Origin: Microcoleus sp036705565
GTDB taxonomy: Bacteria; Cyanobacteriota; Cyanobacteriia; Cyanobacteriales; Microcoleaceae
DNA: 64,000 nucleotides
Assembly (NCBI GenBank): GCA_036705565.1
Contig: JAUBUY010000001.1
Strand: one strand, 5' to 3'
Of the stretch, positions 17,246-26,443 are shown piece after piece. The translations under genes were made by a program, and so were the position numbers. How positions within the stretch are numbered: position 1 is the stretch's first letter; every line of letters begins with the position of its first letter. The notes under the pieces were generated by a model. That model was given only the letters and a program-made list of their open reading frames with translations, was not told the DNA's origin and did not search any database.

Positions 17246-18445
17246 TTAAGCTTCATCTAAAGCAGCAACACCAGGCAATTCCTTACCTTCGAGCAGCTCC
17301 AAACTAGCACCGCCACCAGTAGAAATGTGGCTCATTTGTTCGCCTAAATTCAACTGTTCCACAGCCGCCACCGAGTCACCACCACCGATAATTGTGGTAG
17401 TACCAGTTTTAGTAAGTCCAGCCAAAGAATGAGCAATACCTTCAGTTCCCACAGCAAACTTCTCCATCTCAAACACGCCCATCGGCCCGTTCCAGATGAC
17501 AGTTTTGCAATCGGCCAAAGCATCTTGGAAAGTTTTTACTGAATCCGGGCCGATATCCAAACCCATCCAACCGTCAGGGATGCTTTCAACAGGGACAGTT
17601 TGAGTGTTAGCATCAGCAGCAAACTTGTCAGCAACTACCACATCAGTAGGTAACAGAAAAGCAACTCCCCGTTCCTTCGCCTTAGCTTCCAAAGACTTAG
17701 CCAGTTCAAGCTTGTCATCTTCCACCAAAGACTTGCCCACGTTCAAGCCGCGAGCTTTGTAGAAGGTGAAAACCATGCCACCGCCCAACAGCAGTTTGTC
17801 GCACTTTTCGAGCAGTTTTTCAATGACTCCAATCTTGCTGGAAACCTTAGAACCGCCGATTATAGCAGCTAAAGGACGTTGCGGATTGTCGATCGCACTG
17901 CCGAGATATTGCAGTTCCTTCTCCATCAAAAACCCAGCCACAGAAGGACTCAGATACTTAGTAACGCCCTCAGTAGAAGCGTGAGCCCGGTGAGCAGTAC
18001 CAAAAGCATCATTGACATACAAATCGGCCACAGAAGCTAACTTCTTAGCAAATTCTGGGTCGTTTGCCTCCTCCTCTGGGTAGAAGCGGACATTTTCTAG
18101 CAACAGCACATCGCCATCTTGCATCGCGGCGACTGTAGCAGCGACTTCATCACCGATGCAGTCGTCAGTCTTTTTGACCTCTTTGCCCAACAATTCCGAC
18201 AGGCGCACAGCAACCGGCGTCAAGCGCAACTTCTCCGTCACACCCTTGGGACGGCCGAAGTGGCTGCACAAAATCACCTTAGCGCCCTTGGACGCTAAAT
18301 CTTGAATTGTCGGCAGAGCCGCCCGGATGCGAGTATCATCGGTGATATTGCCGTTGTCGAGCGGCACGTTAAAGTCCGCCCGCACCAATACCCGTTTGCC
18401 CGATAAGTCCGATGCCGATAAATTTGCTACAGTTTTTTTTGTCAC
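17246..18445 (-). CDS. pgk: Phosphoglycerate kinase
   Basis: 399 aa, full length. Transfers phosphate between 1,3-bisphosphoglycerate and ADP in glycolysis, and in reverse in the Calvin cycle. Landmarks: RVLVRADFNVPLD near the N-terminus, SHFGRPKG, the hinge region, IWNGPMGVFE, and the nucleotide-site GGGDSVAAVE near the C-terminus. The start is a GTG at 18445 backed by an excellent AGGAGG eight bases upstream. It stands alone, divergent from the universal stress gene. No truncation is seen. Confidence 0.97.
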   Translation of the reverse strand: MTKKTVANLSASDLSGKRVLVRADFNVPLDNGNITDDTRIRAALPTIQDLASKGAKVILCSHFGRPKGVTEKLRLTPVAVRLSELLGKEVKKTDDCIGDEVAATVAAMQDGDVLLLENVRFYPEEEANDPEFAKKLASVADLYVNDAFGTAHRAHASTEGVTKYLSPSVAGFLMEKELQYLGSAIDNPQRPLAAIIGGSKVSSKIGVIEKLLEKCDKLLLGGGMVFTFYKARGLNVGKSLVEDDKLELAKSLEAKAKERGVAFLLPTDVVVADKFAADANTQTVPVESIPDGWMGLDIGPDSVKTFQDALADCKTVIWNGPMGVFEMEKFAVGTEGIAHSLAGLTKTGTTTIIGGGDSVAAVEQLNLGEQMSHISTGGGASLELLEGKELPGVAALDEA

Positions 18446-18628
18446 AGGATTAACCTCCTAATATGTGTGTTTTTGTCGAATTCCGTTGAAATGGCGGCAC
18501 TGGTAACTTGCACCCCGGCCTCGGACGCATTCAACCGCGCCCGTACAAAAAACGGAAGATGGAACAAACGGCACTGATTGGCTTAACCTAAACATTTTAT
18601 CGGAGTCCGTGTCCCGGAGATGTGCAGT

Positions 18629-19042
18629 ATGTTCAAGACAGTCTTATTTCCTGTAGATCAAAGCCGAGAAGCCCGCGAAGCTGCCGAAAAGGTTGTCAAT
18701 ATTGTGAAAACCTACGGTGCTCGTTTAGTTATTCTGTCGGTAGTCGAACCCCCCGCCGAGGAGGGCGACGCCCCACCGTCAGAGGTGATGACTTCCCCCG
18801 AAGCAGTCGCCAAACTTCTTTCTGAGGCCCAATCGATGTTTTCCCAGCAGGGAATTGAAGCTGAAATCATCGAACGGGAAGGCAAACCTGCTTTCACGAT
18901 TTGCGATGTGGCTGACGAAATTGGGGCCGATTTGATTGTGATGGGCTGTCGGGGGATGGGTTTAACCGATGATGGGGCGTCTGACAGCGTTACCAATCGG
19001 GTGATCAATCTGTCTCCTTGTGCAGTTTTGATTGTGCCTTAG
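18629..19042 (+). CDS. Universal stress protein (UspA family)
   Basis: 137 aa cytosolic UspA-fold protein. It opens MFKTVLFPVDQSREAREAAE and ends with the nucleotide-loop region DLIVMGCRGMG and SVTNRVINLSPCAVLIV, suggesting an ATP-binding type. I choose the ATG at 18629 because GGAG lies nine bases upstream and the first strand starts immediately; the in-frame ATG at 18620 overlaps that GGAG. It is divergent from pgk with a 183-bp gap. Its stress trigger cannot be read from the sequence. Confidence 0.9.
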   Translation: MFKTVLFPVDQSREAREAAEKVVNIVKTYGARLVILSVVEPPAEEGDAPPSEVMTSPEAVAKLLSEAQSMFSQQGIEAEIIEREGKPAFTICDVADEIGADLIVMGCRGMGLTDDGASDSVTNRVINLSPCAVLIVP

Positions 19043-19309
19043 TTATTAGTCATTAGTTATTAGTCATTAGTTATTAGTCATTAGTCACGTGTTATATCGT
19101 GTCCGACTAAATAAACCTAGATTCTGTAGGGGCGGGTTCACCCGTATCTATTATGTAAATCCAGGGTATGCGTAAACCCGCCCTGACACAGCGACTAATG
19201 GCTAATGACTGGTGGCTAATGACTGCTGACTAATGACTGGTGGCTAATGACTGCTGACTAATGACTGCTGACTAATGACTGCTGACTAATGACTAATAAC
19301 TAATAACTA
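19043..19309. repeat. TAGTCATTAGTTAT / TAATGACTGCTGAC short tandem repeats
   Basis: Two arrays of 7-bp-related units flank a GGGGCGGGTTCACCC...AAACCCGCCC inverted pair (about 19127-19183). Left array 19043-19085 (TTATTAGTCATTAG), right array 19193-19308 (GACTGCTGACTAAT). The right array runs to one base before the ATG at 19310, leaving no room for a Shine-Dalgarno. Confidence 0.8.
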
Positions 19310-20164
19310 ATGAAAATTCACTGGTATCCCGGTCACATTGCCAAAGCTGAACGGGCATTAAAAGAACAGCTAAAGCGGGTAGATGTGGTGCTCGAAGTCC
19401 GAGATGCCCGCATTCCCTTGGCTACTTATCACCCCCAAATGCCGAGTTGGGTGGGCGGCAAGCCGCGAGTATTGGTCGTCAACCGCATGGATATGATTAC
19501 GCCTCGCGCGCGCGAGGCGTGGGAAACATGGTTTGAGTCCCAGGGGGAAACTGCATATTTTACTAATGCCGAGCACGGTCACGGAGTACATGATGTGGCG
19601 GATGCGGTGCAGAATGCTGGGGTGCAGCTAAATCAAAGAAGGTTCGATCGAGGTATGCTGCCCCGTCCAGTCAGGGCAGTGGTAATGGGATTTCCCAATG
19701 TCGGAAAATCGGCTTTAATTAATCGGTTGTTAGGGAAGAGAGTGGTGGACAGTGCCCGCAGAGCTGGAGTAACTAAATCGCTGCGATGGATTCGCATTTC
19801 TGACGAAATTGAATTATTAGACGCCCCCGGAGTGATCCCAACCCGAATTAACAATCAAGAAAATGCCATAAAATTAGCTATTTGCGAAGATATTGGCGAA
19901 GCAGCTTACGACAATCAGGTAGTAGCAGCAGCGATGGTAGATTTACTCCAAGGGCTGCAGGCGGCTGATGACACGTTGATATCACTATCTGGTTTCAAAT
20001 CCAGGTATAAATTAGATGCAGCCTCTAGTAATGGTGAAGATTATTTGCACGAGGTCGCAAAAGACAAGTATAAAGGAGATGTCGAACGAACGGCGAGACA
20101 GATGTTAAACGATTTTAGAACTGGTGTTTTGGGTCAACTTACTTTGGAGTTGCCGCCGGCTTGA
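19310..20164 (+). CDS. ylqF: Ribosome biogenesis GTPase YlqF/RbgA
   Basis: 284 aa circularly permuted GTPase that acts in late 50S assembly. The motif order is permuted as expected: G4 NRMD at 58-61, then G1 GFPNVGKS at 127-134, G2 Thr in AGVTKS, and G3 DAPG at 171-174. N-terminal MKIHWYPGHIAKAERALKEQ is the family signature. The C-terminal helical RNA-binding part is present. The start abuts a repeat array, so translation initiation probably uses no Shine-Dalgarno. It is convergent with the MOSC gene, 19 bp apart. Confidence 0.95.
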   Translation: MKIHWYPGHIAKAERALKEQLKRVDVVLEVRDARIPLATYHPQMPSWVGGKPRVLVVNRMDMITPRAREAWETWFESQGETAYFTNAEHGHGVHDVADAVQNAGVQLNQRRFDRGMLPRPVRAVVMGFPNVGKSALINRLLGKRVVDSARRAGVTKSLRWIRISDEIELLDAPGVIPTRINNQENAIKLAICEDIGEAAYDNQVVAAAMVDLLQGLQAADDTLISLSGFKSRYKLDAASSNGEDYLHEVAKDKYKGDVERTARQMLNDFRTGVLGQLTLELPPA

Positions 20165-20183
20165 GCAGATTCGTAACCTACAA

Positions 20184-20999
20184 CTAATCAGAAATGGTAT
20201 TAAATAGGGATTTGCTGACGGTGATAATTTGAACTTCGTCTCCTATATGTAATATTTTTTCTGCTGGTTGAGGTGCGAGCCGCGTGTTAACTATCAGCCG
20301 ACTAAAGTGATTTAAATGCCCTTTTTTTACCAAGTCAGGCATAATTTCCTTCTGCTTGGCTGTTAGTATATTTTTAAAATTTAGATCGCTTGCTTGCGCC
20401 GCATAATTTTGCGTAGATAGGATACAGGGATGACCGGGATTAATAGCTTCAAATATTACAGTCCCTATTTTAAACCTCACAATTTCATCGGCTTGTGGTA
20501 AAAGTTGGTCTTCCCAAAAAGCCGGGACATCTCCTATTTCAATATTAGCTCGCAAGCGATGGCGCATCTCGTTAACGCAGACTCTCGGAAACCAAGATGC
20601 AACTTCGGCAATTGTTTCGGTACTGATAATGCTTGGCCCTGGTGCAGCGGTATTGTCGGGAAAACCTGTCAGCAAGTTTTCAATTAATTTGACAGGGAAA
20701 CCGAAGTAGCTGGTCAACCAAGATTCTATTGCCAAGCGTTCTCTATCTACATGAAAAAATATTTCTTGTTCGGTGCCTTGAATTTTCAGGCCGGCAATTC
20801 TCTTTTTGATGTCAAATGATAAGCGTAGAAAACGGACTCCGCTGTTGTGCTTAGTGTTAACCAATTCTCCTGCTGCATCGCAGATTGCAAAAGAGCGATC
20901 GCCTTCTAGAGCTCCGCTGGCTAGAATAGTTGCTTGACTGACTGCTATGCCGTCAAGGGACTTTACCGGATAGATATGAATGCTGGCGACGTAGGACAT
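20184..20999 (-). CDS. MOSC-domain protein (MOSC_N + MOSC)
   Basis: 271 aa. N-terminal MOSC_N beta-barrel (VASIHIYPVKSLDGIAVSQA, GALEGDRSFAI) followed by a MOSC domain with the conserved Cys in NPGHPCILSTQ, the presumed molybdenum-cofactor/sulfur carrier residue of the YcbX/mARC group. Such proteins act as Moco-dependent N-hydroxyl reductases or sulfur carriers; no ferredoxin domain is fused here, unlike E. coli YcbX. The C-terminus (GDEVQIIT) closes the barrel. It is divergent from the carbonic anhydrase gene. Confidence 0.85.
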   Translation of the reverse strand: MSYVASIHIYPVKSLDGIAVSQATILASGALEGDRSFAICDAAGELVNTKHNSGVRFLRLSFDIKKRIAGLKIQGTEQEIFFHVDRERLAIESWLTSYFGFPVKLIENLLTGFPDNTAAPGPSIISTETIAEVASWFPRVCVNEMRHRLRANIEIGDVPAFWEDQLLPQADEIVRFKIGTVIFEAINPGHPCILSTQNYAAQASDLNFKNILTAKQKEIMPDLVKKGHLNHFSRLIVNTRLAPQPAEKILHIGDEVQIITVSKSLFNTISD

Positions 21000-21231
21000 T
21001 TCGATCCATTGATAAATAATTGTCGTTTTAGATACATTCTAGCATCCCTGTCCGCAGAAGGATGACTGCCGTTGACTTTACTAAATAAAATATGAATGAA
21101 ATAAAAATGGGCTACTTTTTTGAAGTTTATATTGTGCCGGAGCAGCTTGTAAAGAAAAATCAAAGAAGTCTGGCTGAGCTTGTGGTATATCTTAGGGTAT
21201 AAATAGAAAAAATTGAACCGAGTTACAAACA

Positions 21232-21957
21232 ATGAATGAAAGCGAAAGTAGAAGCATGATTTCGCGACGGAATTTAATGCTGAGGGCTGGTGCAGGGATG
21301 CTGGCGGCCAGCTTGGCACCTGCGTTTTTACAAGCCGAAGCAGCAAAGGCAGAGGCAATCTCTGACCTTACTCCTACTGACATTACTCCTAACAGTGCTC
21401 TTAAGAAATTGATGGAGGGTAATGAACGCTACATTGAGCAAAAACGGACATTTCCCGACCAAGCTCGATCGCGAGTTGTAGAAGTAGCACAGGGTCAACA
21501 TCCGTTTGCAACCATCCTGGCTTGTTCTGATTCGCGCGTTGCTCCCGAAATTATTTTTGACCAAGGATTAGGCGACTTATTTGATATTCGAGTTGCTGGA
21601 AATTTTCTCGACGATGTGGTTCTCGGGAATATAGAATATGCCACCTTAGAATTAGGCGTGCCACTATTAGTAATTCTGGGTCACGAACGCTGCGGTGCTG
21701 TCAAAGCAGCTTTAGATGGTAAAGCTGTGCCTGGTCACATTAGCACTTTGGTGGCGGCGATTAAACCTGCAGTTGATTCGACCAAAGGTCAAACAGGCGA
21801 TGCCTGGGATAACGCAGTCAGAGCTAATGTGAAAATGAATGTAAATAAGTTACAATCCTCGTCGCCTATTTTAGCGGAAGCAGTCAAAGCGGGCAAGCTT
21901 AAAGTTGTTGGGGGCCGCTACGATTTGGATAGCGGCAAAGTAGAGATAATTTCTTGA
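21232..21957 (+). CDS. Exported beta-class carbonic anhydrase
   Basis: 241 aa. The N-terminus has a twin-arginine motif (SRRNLML, Arg12-Arg13), a hydrophobic stretch (AGAGMLAASLAPAFLQAEAA) and probable cleavage near residue 38-42, so the enzyme should be folded and exported by Tat. Zinc ligands of the beta class are present: Cys98-x-Asp100-x-Arg102 (ACSDSRV) and His151-x-x-Cys154 (GHERC). It interconverts CO2 and bicarbonate outside the cytosol and may resemble the EcaB type. No CCM genes are adjacent. Confidence 0.9.
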   Translation: MNESESRSMISRRNLMLRAGAGMLAASLAPAFLQAEAAKAEAISDLTPTDITPNSALKKLMEGNERYIEQKRTFPDQARSRVVEVAQGQHPFATILACSDSRVAPEIIFDQGLGDLFDIRVAGNFLDDVVLGNIEYATLELGVPLLVILGHERCGAVKAALDGKAVPGHISTLVAAIKPAVDSTKGQTGDAWDNAVRANVKMNVNKLQSSSPILAEAVKAGKLKVVGGRYDLDSGKVEIIS

Positions 21958-21987
21958 TTTTGCTGGTAATTGTTACAGTTTGTAGGG

Positions 21988-22297
21988 GTAATGCCCCCGT
22001 GCTTACCCCGTCCGGTTCTAGGGGCAACCGGGCGTGGGATTGCCCCTACAAATTATTTGGTAAGGAATGAGAATTAAATAACTTCCACTCTTGAAAGTGG
22101 GATGGGCTCTTATAGCCCGTCATGAGTGGACGGGCGGGACGCCCATCCCACAATAACAATTGAAATTATAAGTTATTTAATTCGCGATCCTAACAAGTTT
22201 AGATCGAACCGATTTCTTGCAGTAATGCCCCCGTGCTTACCCCGTCCGGTTCTAGGGGCAACCGGGCGTGGGATTGCCCCTACAAATTATTTGGTAA
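21988..22297. repeat. 76-bp direct repeats, one interrupted by a MITE
   Basis: GTAATGCCCCCGTGCTTACC... runs 21988-22063 and recurs identically at 22222-22297. The first copy continues, after the MITE at 22064-22190, into CAAGTTTAGATCGAACC..., which resembles the sequence after the second copy (CAAGTTTAAAGTAAACC...), the latter being the 3' end of the glycosyltransferase gene. The block is therefore a tandem duplication including that gene's last codons, later hit by the MITE. The gap 21958-22302 has no gene. Confidence 0.85.
22064..22190 (+). mobile_element. MITE-A copy 2, 127 bp, with TAA target duplication
   Basis: GGAATGAGAATTAAATAACTT at the left and its imperfect complement ending GCGATCC at the right. 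It is bordered by TAA on both sides (22061-22063 and 22191-22193). The uninterrupted second repeat copy at 22295-22297 has a single TAA at the same place, so filled and empty sites can be compared in one window. No transposase is encoded. Confidence 0.9.
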
Positions 22298-22302
22298 CAA
22301 GT

Positions 22303-23490
22303 TTAAAGTAAACCCATTTCTTGTAGTCCCCGGCGCAGGCGTTCTGCTTCAAAGGGGCGGCGCTGCTCGTGAAGGGCGATCGCTCTTTTGAATTCTGCTA
22401 AACTTTCTGGCATTTTGCCAATTTTCAGCAAGGCTACTGCCAAGTTTTGATGAGCTTCGGCGTGTTCGGGATCGATTTTTATCGCTTGTCGGTAATAGGC
22501 GATCGCATCTGCTAAATTTCCGGCTGCCTTCAGCGTCAATCCTAAATTGTAGTGACCTACTCCAAAATTAGGGTCAATTTTTAAAGCTGCTTTGTAAGCT
22601 TTTTCAGCAGATTTCAAATCTCCTTCATCTTTGAGCAAATTGCCCAAATTATTGTAAGCACCCAACTTGAGCGCGGGGAACACATCTGTATTAATTGCCG
22701 CTTGATAGTGTTCTTTTGCTTTAACAAATTGCTGCTGCTGGCGATATGCAATTCCCAAATGATAGTTGAGTTCGTAAAGAATAGAATCATTAATTGCCTC
22801 CGCAGTCAAGCCTTTAGTTAATAAATTAATTCCCCGCCCGATTTGCCCGCTTTCTACATAAAGCGCACCTAATTTGCTACAAGCATAAGCATCGTTTGGA
22901 TAATAAGCGATATAGCGTTCCATTGCTGCTTGAGCTTTTTGGAATTTACTTTTGGCGGCGATCGCATCTTTTTGATAACCAGAGTGCCAAATCGCCACAT
23001 CGGGGAGAGAAGCTATTTTCCAATTTGGTTCCCTGTGCAAAATCTCAGCCACGCTGTCGTCTACCATTGCGTGGTAAGGGCGAGAAAAGCGGATATCGAG
23101 GCGATTACGGAACAAGCGCGACACTAGGGAATAGGGAGATTGAGAGGCACCGATTTCTTGGCGGATGAGATTGATTAGCAGCAGCCGATCGCTCGCAATT
23201 GCCGGCTTTATTTGAGGTAGAATCTCCGGTACCAAAACCTCATCGGCATCTAATACCAAAATCCAGTCGCCCTGGGCGTGCTTGAGACACTCATTGCGCG
23301 CCGCTGCGAAGTCGTCGCACCATTCAAAGTCATAAACCCTCGCGCCATATCCTCGCGCAATTTCACGGGTGCGATCGCCCGATCCCGTATCCACCACCAC
23401 CATTTCGTCAACAACACCCTTAACGCTGTCCAAAGTCCGCGACAGTGTTGCCTCTTCATTCTTCACAATCATGCACAGAGTCAGATCCAT
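22303..23490 (-). CDS. GT2-family glycosyltransferase with TPR repeats
   Basis: 395 aa. Residues 1-180 form a short GT-A domain: LTLCMIVKNEEATLSRTLDS, VVDTGSGDRT and the metal motif WILVLDADEV. The C-terminal half carries about four to five TPR units (LGAYNNLGNLLKDEGDLKSA, FGVGHYNLGLTLKAAGNLAD, AEAHQNLAVALLKIGKMPES). This is a widespread cyanobacterial architecture; donor and acceptor are unknown. ATG at 23490 is chosen; a TTG at 23499 is better spaced from GAGG and would add three residues. The last codons are echoed in the duplication at 22194-22221. Confidence 0.88.
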   Translation of the reverse strand: MDLTLCMIVKNEEATLSRTLDSVKGVVDEMVVVDTGSGDRTREIARGYGARVYDFEWCDDFAAARNECLKHAQGDWILVLDADEVLVPEILPQIKPAIASDRLLLINLIRQEIGASQSPYSLVSRLFRNRLDIRFSRPYHAMVDDSVAEILHREPNWKIASLPDVAIWHSGYQKDAIAAKSKFQKAQAAMERYIAYYPNDAYACSKLGALYVESGQIGRGINLLTKGLTAEAINDSILYELNYHLGIAYRQQQQFVKAKEHYQAAINTDVFPALKLGAYNNLGNLLKDEGDLKSAEKAYKAALKIDPNFGVGHYNLGLTLKAAGNLADAIAYYRQAIKIDPEHAEAHQNLAVALLKIGKMPESLAEFKRAIALHEQRRPFEAERLRRGLQEMGLL

Positions 23491-23790
23491 CGGGCGCAAA
23501 CTTTCCTCATTTCACAGAAATATTGTAATTTTTTTAACCACCAAAACACAAAAAGTCCCAGAAAAGATTCTCCTATTTCCCTTTTGCTTTGAGCATAAGT
23601 ACCTTTCTTCCCTCGAAAAAGTGGGTTAAGTCTTTTGAGATATTAAACAGCCTCAAACTCCGACGATTCATGAGAAATCCTACCACTTTCGGTTCATCCC
23701 TGCGGTAGAGGTAAGGGCGGGATAGGGGTTGTTATTCTTAGAACATAAGACAAGGCACAAGAAAAGTTTAAGTATTCAGGAGAAAGAGAA

Positions 23791-24060
23791 ATGGGAATTA
23801 TTGCTTGGATCGTTTTAGGATTGATTGCCGGTGCGCTAGCCAAAGCCATTTATCCGGGAACTCAAGGCGGTGGCTTTCTGGCAACAACAGGTTTAGGAAT
23901 TTTGGGCGCCCTAGTGGGAGGTTATCTAGGTCAAGTCTTACTGGGGACGAGCGGGGGAGCATCCTTCGGAGCATTGACTCTACCCAGCATAGCTTTTGCA
24001 GTCGTAGGTGCGCTAGTTCTACTTTTCATCTGGGGATTGTTAACTCAGCGTGCTGCATAA
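23791..24060 (+). CDS. GlsB/YeaQ/YmgE-family small membrane protein
   Basis: 89 aa with three hydrophobic segments (GIIAWIVLGLIAGALAKAIY; GLGILGALVGGYLGQVLL; IAFAVVGALVLLFIWGLLT), the standard layout of the transglycosylase-associated/YeaQ family of inner-membrane stress proteins. The Gly-rich TQGGGF loop is typical. AGGAG lies upstream of the ATG. A strong hairpin follows 44 bp after the stop. The molecular role of the family is unknown. Confidence 0.88.
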   Translation: MGIIAWIVLGLIAGALAKAIYPGTQGGGFLATTGLGILGALVGGYLGQVLLGTSGGASFGALTLPSIAFAVVGALVLLFIWGLLTQRAA

Positions 24061-24104
24061 CAAATATTGCCAATTCCCAGTCGATCGACTTTTAGGGTAT
24101 TCAT

Positions 24105-24135
24105 AAACCCGGTTTCTTCGAGAAACCGGGTTTTT
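24105..24135. terminator. Intrinsic terminator after the YeaQ-like gene
   Basis: AAACCCGGTTTCT, loop TCG, AGAAACCGGG and a run of T. It lies 44 bp after the stop. It belongs to the same AAACCCGGTTT repeat family as the desA hairpin. Confidence 0.75.
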
Positions 24136-24152
24136 CAGTTGTTTCTAGATGC

Positions 24153-24504
24153 GTCAATCGATTGCGCGATTTTAGATTTTAGATTTTAGATTTTAGAGGC
24201 GACCCCACGGATAAATGCGGGGGCAATAAGTGATTTTCGATTTTCGATTTTGGATTGATTCCACGGATAAATCACGTGGCGGGTACCATCAAGAAATTCG
24301 CTTGTCAGCCTACTTTTACCAAATCCGGGTCAATCGATTGCGCGATTTTAGATTTTAGATTTTAGATTTTAGAGGCGACCCCACGGATAAATGCGGGGGC
24401 AATAAGTGATTTTCGATTTTCGATTTTGGATTGATTCCACGGATAAATCACGTGGCGGGTACCATCAAGAAATTCGCTTGTCAGCCTACTTTTACCAAAT
24501 CCGG
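24153..24504. repeat. Perfect 176-bp tandem duplication
   Basis: GTCAATCGATTGCGCGATTT starts at 24153 and again at 24329; I could find no difference between the copies. Each carries a TTTTAGA tract, GGCGACCCCACGGATAAATG, and CACGTGGCGGGTACCA. The inverted form of these parts occurs at 28625 and 45205-45330. Together with the preceding hairpin it fills 24061-24615; no gene is seen. Confidence 0.9.
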
Positions 24505-24615
24505 GTTAAAAACCCCGATCGGACTCAGCGCTTGCAACGGTTCAAGAGCAAAACTTTCGTCCGCACAGAGGGGGAGTGAAGAATAAAGGGGTAAAAATCC
24601 CGGATTTGGCATTAA

Positions 24616-26436
24616 TTAATCAATCCGCAAATTGAAAGGCAAGCGAACGTAAATCCCCTGCGGGTCGTTCATCGACTTGATCGCAGCCAATTCCTCTTGC
24701 ATTTTCTTAAATTCGGCAGTTAGCGGGTCGAGTTTGGCGGCTGGTTTCAAAACGTGAACGCCTGAAAGTCTTTCCAAAATTCGCTCCTCCAAAGTGCGGC
24801 GTTTTGGATATTCTTCCACCTTCCAATCGTCGCCTAGTTTAGCTTGCTTAGCAGCCTCTCTGACAGCATCTTCAAGACCGCCAATTTCATCCACTAAACC
24901 CAACTGTTTCGCGGCCGTACCAGACCACACCCTGCCTTGAGCAATTTCTTGTACCTGGTTTTTCGGCAGTTTGCGGGCGGTGGCGACTTTAGTAATAAAT
25001 CGATCGTAAATGCTATCGACTCTCCTCTGAATATTCGCCAATTCTTGAGGATTTTTCGGGCGGGAAACCGTGTTAGTATCCGCAAAGCGGCCGGTTTTCA
25101 CCACGTCCCAAGTTAGGCCGTTGTTAGCAGCCAACTTTTCGGCGTTGAAAAGCATTCCAAAAACGCCAATGGAACCGGTAATCGTATTGGGTTCGGCAAA
25201 AATGCGGTTGGAACCCATCGAAATCCAATAGCCGCCGGATGCTGCTAAATTGCCCATTGAAACAATAACTGGTTTCTTTTTCCCCGTCAGCATTACTTCG
25301 CGTGCAATTACTTCGGCCCCCGTCGCACTGCCTCCGGGACTGTTGACGCGCAAAACTACGGCTTTTACGTCGTCATCTTCTCGGATTTTCCGCATTGCTT
25401 GAGCGATGCGATCGCCTCCTACTTGAGTCGGGCCCCCTTCCCCGTCTACAATCTCTCCTTCAGCGTAAAGTATAGCAACTTGGTTTTTCTTGTCAGCGCG
25501 AGTTGAGTTTTTATTTTCAGCAATTCTCGCGTAGTTTTTCAAACTAATTTGCTTGAAAGATTTGTTTTCGCGATCGGTTCCTGTGAGTTTTTTGAGTTCG
25601 GTCGATATTTCGTCAAAGTATACAACTTTATCAACTAACTTACTTTTGAGAGCTTCGTCAGCCATCAAAATTCCGCGATTATCTGCAAGCGCTTGCAGTT
25701 GCGGAACAGTCACTTTGCGACTCGGGGCGACAGTTTTCAGGTATTCTCCCCACATATCTCCGAGCAACTTTTGAGTTTGCTGGCGATTTTCGGGGCTCAT
25801 TTTTGTGAGCAAAAACGGCTCAACGGCTGACTTGTATTTGCCGACGCGAGTCACTTGCACTCCCACGCCGTATTTTTCCAAAGCACCAGTGAGAAACATT
25901 GCCTGACTGCTAAAACCGTTGATTTCCAAAGCGCCGTAAGGATTTACGGCAATTGTATTAGCAACGGAACCGAGGTAATAATCTCGCTCATTCCAGTCCA
26001 TCTGGTAAGCAAAAATGGGTTTTTTGGCATCTCGGAAACGCTGCAAGGCCGATCGAACTTCTTTGAGATTGGCAAACCCGCTGCTGCTCGAATTTGAGCT
26101 GCCTTCAAGATAAAGGCCAACGATTTTCGGGTCTTTTTTCGCATATTCGATCGTGTCTAAAACAGTCCGCAGCGTCACTGTATCGCCGGAATCTTCCGAA
26201 AGCACTTCTTCAATCGCCGCGCTAGTGCTGCGGCTCGGTTTGCTGTCGGTAATATTTAAAGAAAGGTCTAATACCAATACAGACTTATCTTTAACTTGCG
26301 GGCCTGAATCTTTAGACGACGATGCCGCCAGAGCAATTAGTAGTACCAGTCCCCCCAATCCGATGCTGCCCAGCAGCAACAATCCTAGGAAGGTTCCCAG
26401 TAAACTTGCACAGGTATATTTTAGGAAATCTTTCAT
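24616..26436 (-). CDS. sppA: Signal peptide peptidase SppA, 67-kDa type
   Basis: 606 aa membrane serine protease with an N-terminal anchor (LLGTFLGLLLLGSIGLGGLV) and two tandem S49/ClpP-like domains. The catalytic Lys is expected in the first domain (GKYKSAVEPFLL, about 200) and the nucleophile Ser in the second (MGNLAASGGYWIS, about 400); both are present. It degrades cleaved signal peptides; the cyanobacterial relative has been linked to thylakoid acclimation. A second, short SppA is at 51019-51837. No operon partners. Confidence 0.93.
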   Translation of the reverse strand: MKDFLKYTCASLLGTFLGLLLLGSIGLGGLVLLIALAASSSKDSGPQVKDKSVLVLDLSLNITDSKPSRSTSAAIEEVLSEDSGDTVTLRTVLDTIEYAKKDPKIVGLYLEGSSNSSSSGFANLKEVRSALQRFRDAKKPIFAYQMDWNERDYYLGSVANTIAVNPYGALEINGFSSQAMFLTGALEKYGVGVQVTRVGKYKSAVEPFLLTKMSPENRQQTQKLLGDMWGEYLKTVAPSRKVTVPQLQALADNRGILMADEALKSKLVDKVVYFDEISTELKKLTGTDRENKSFKQISLKNYARIAENKNSTRADKKNQVAILYAEGEIVDGEGGPTQVGGDRIAQAMRKIREDDDVKAVVLRVNSPGGSATGAEVIAREVMLTGKKKPVIVSMGNLAASGGYWISMGSNRIFAEPNTITGSIGVFGMLFNAEKLAANNGLTWDVVKTGRFADTNTVSRPKNPQELANIQRRVDSIYDRFITKVATARKLPKNQVQEIAQGRVWSGTAAKQLGLVDEIGGLEDAVREAAKQAKLGDDWKVEEYPKRRTLEERILERLSGVHVLKPAAKLDPLTAEFKKMQEELAAIKSMNDPQGIYVRLPFNLRID

Positions 26437-26443
26437 TAGATAA

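Noticed and set aside
19193..19308. TAATGACTGCTGAC array considered as a CRISPR
   Set aside because: Units are 7-14 bp and contiguous with no unique spacers; it is a short tandem repeat.
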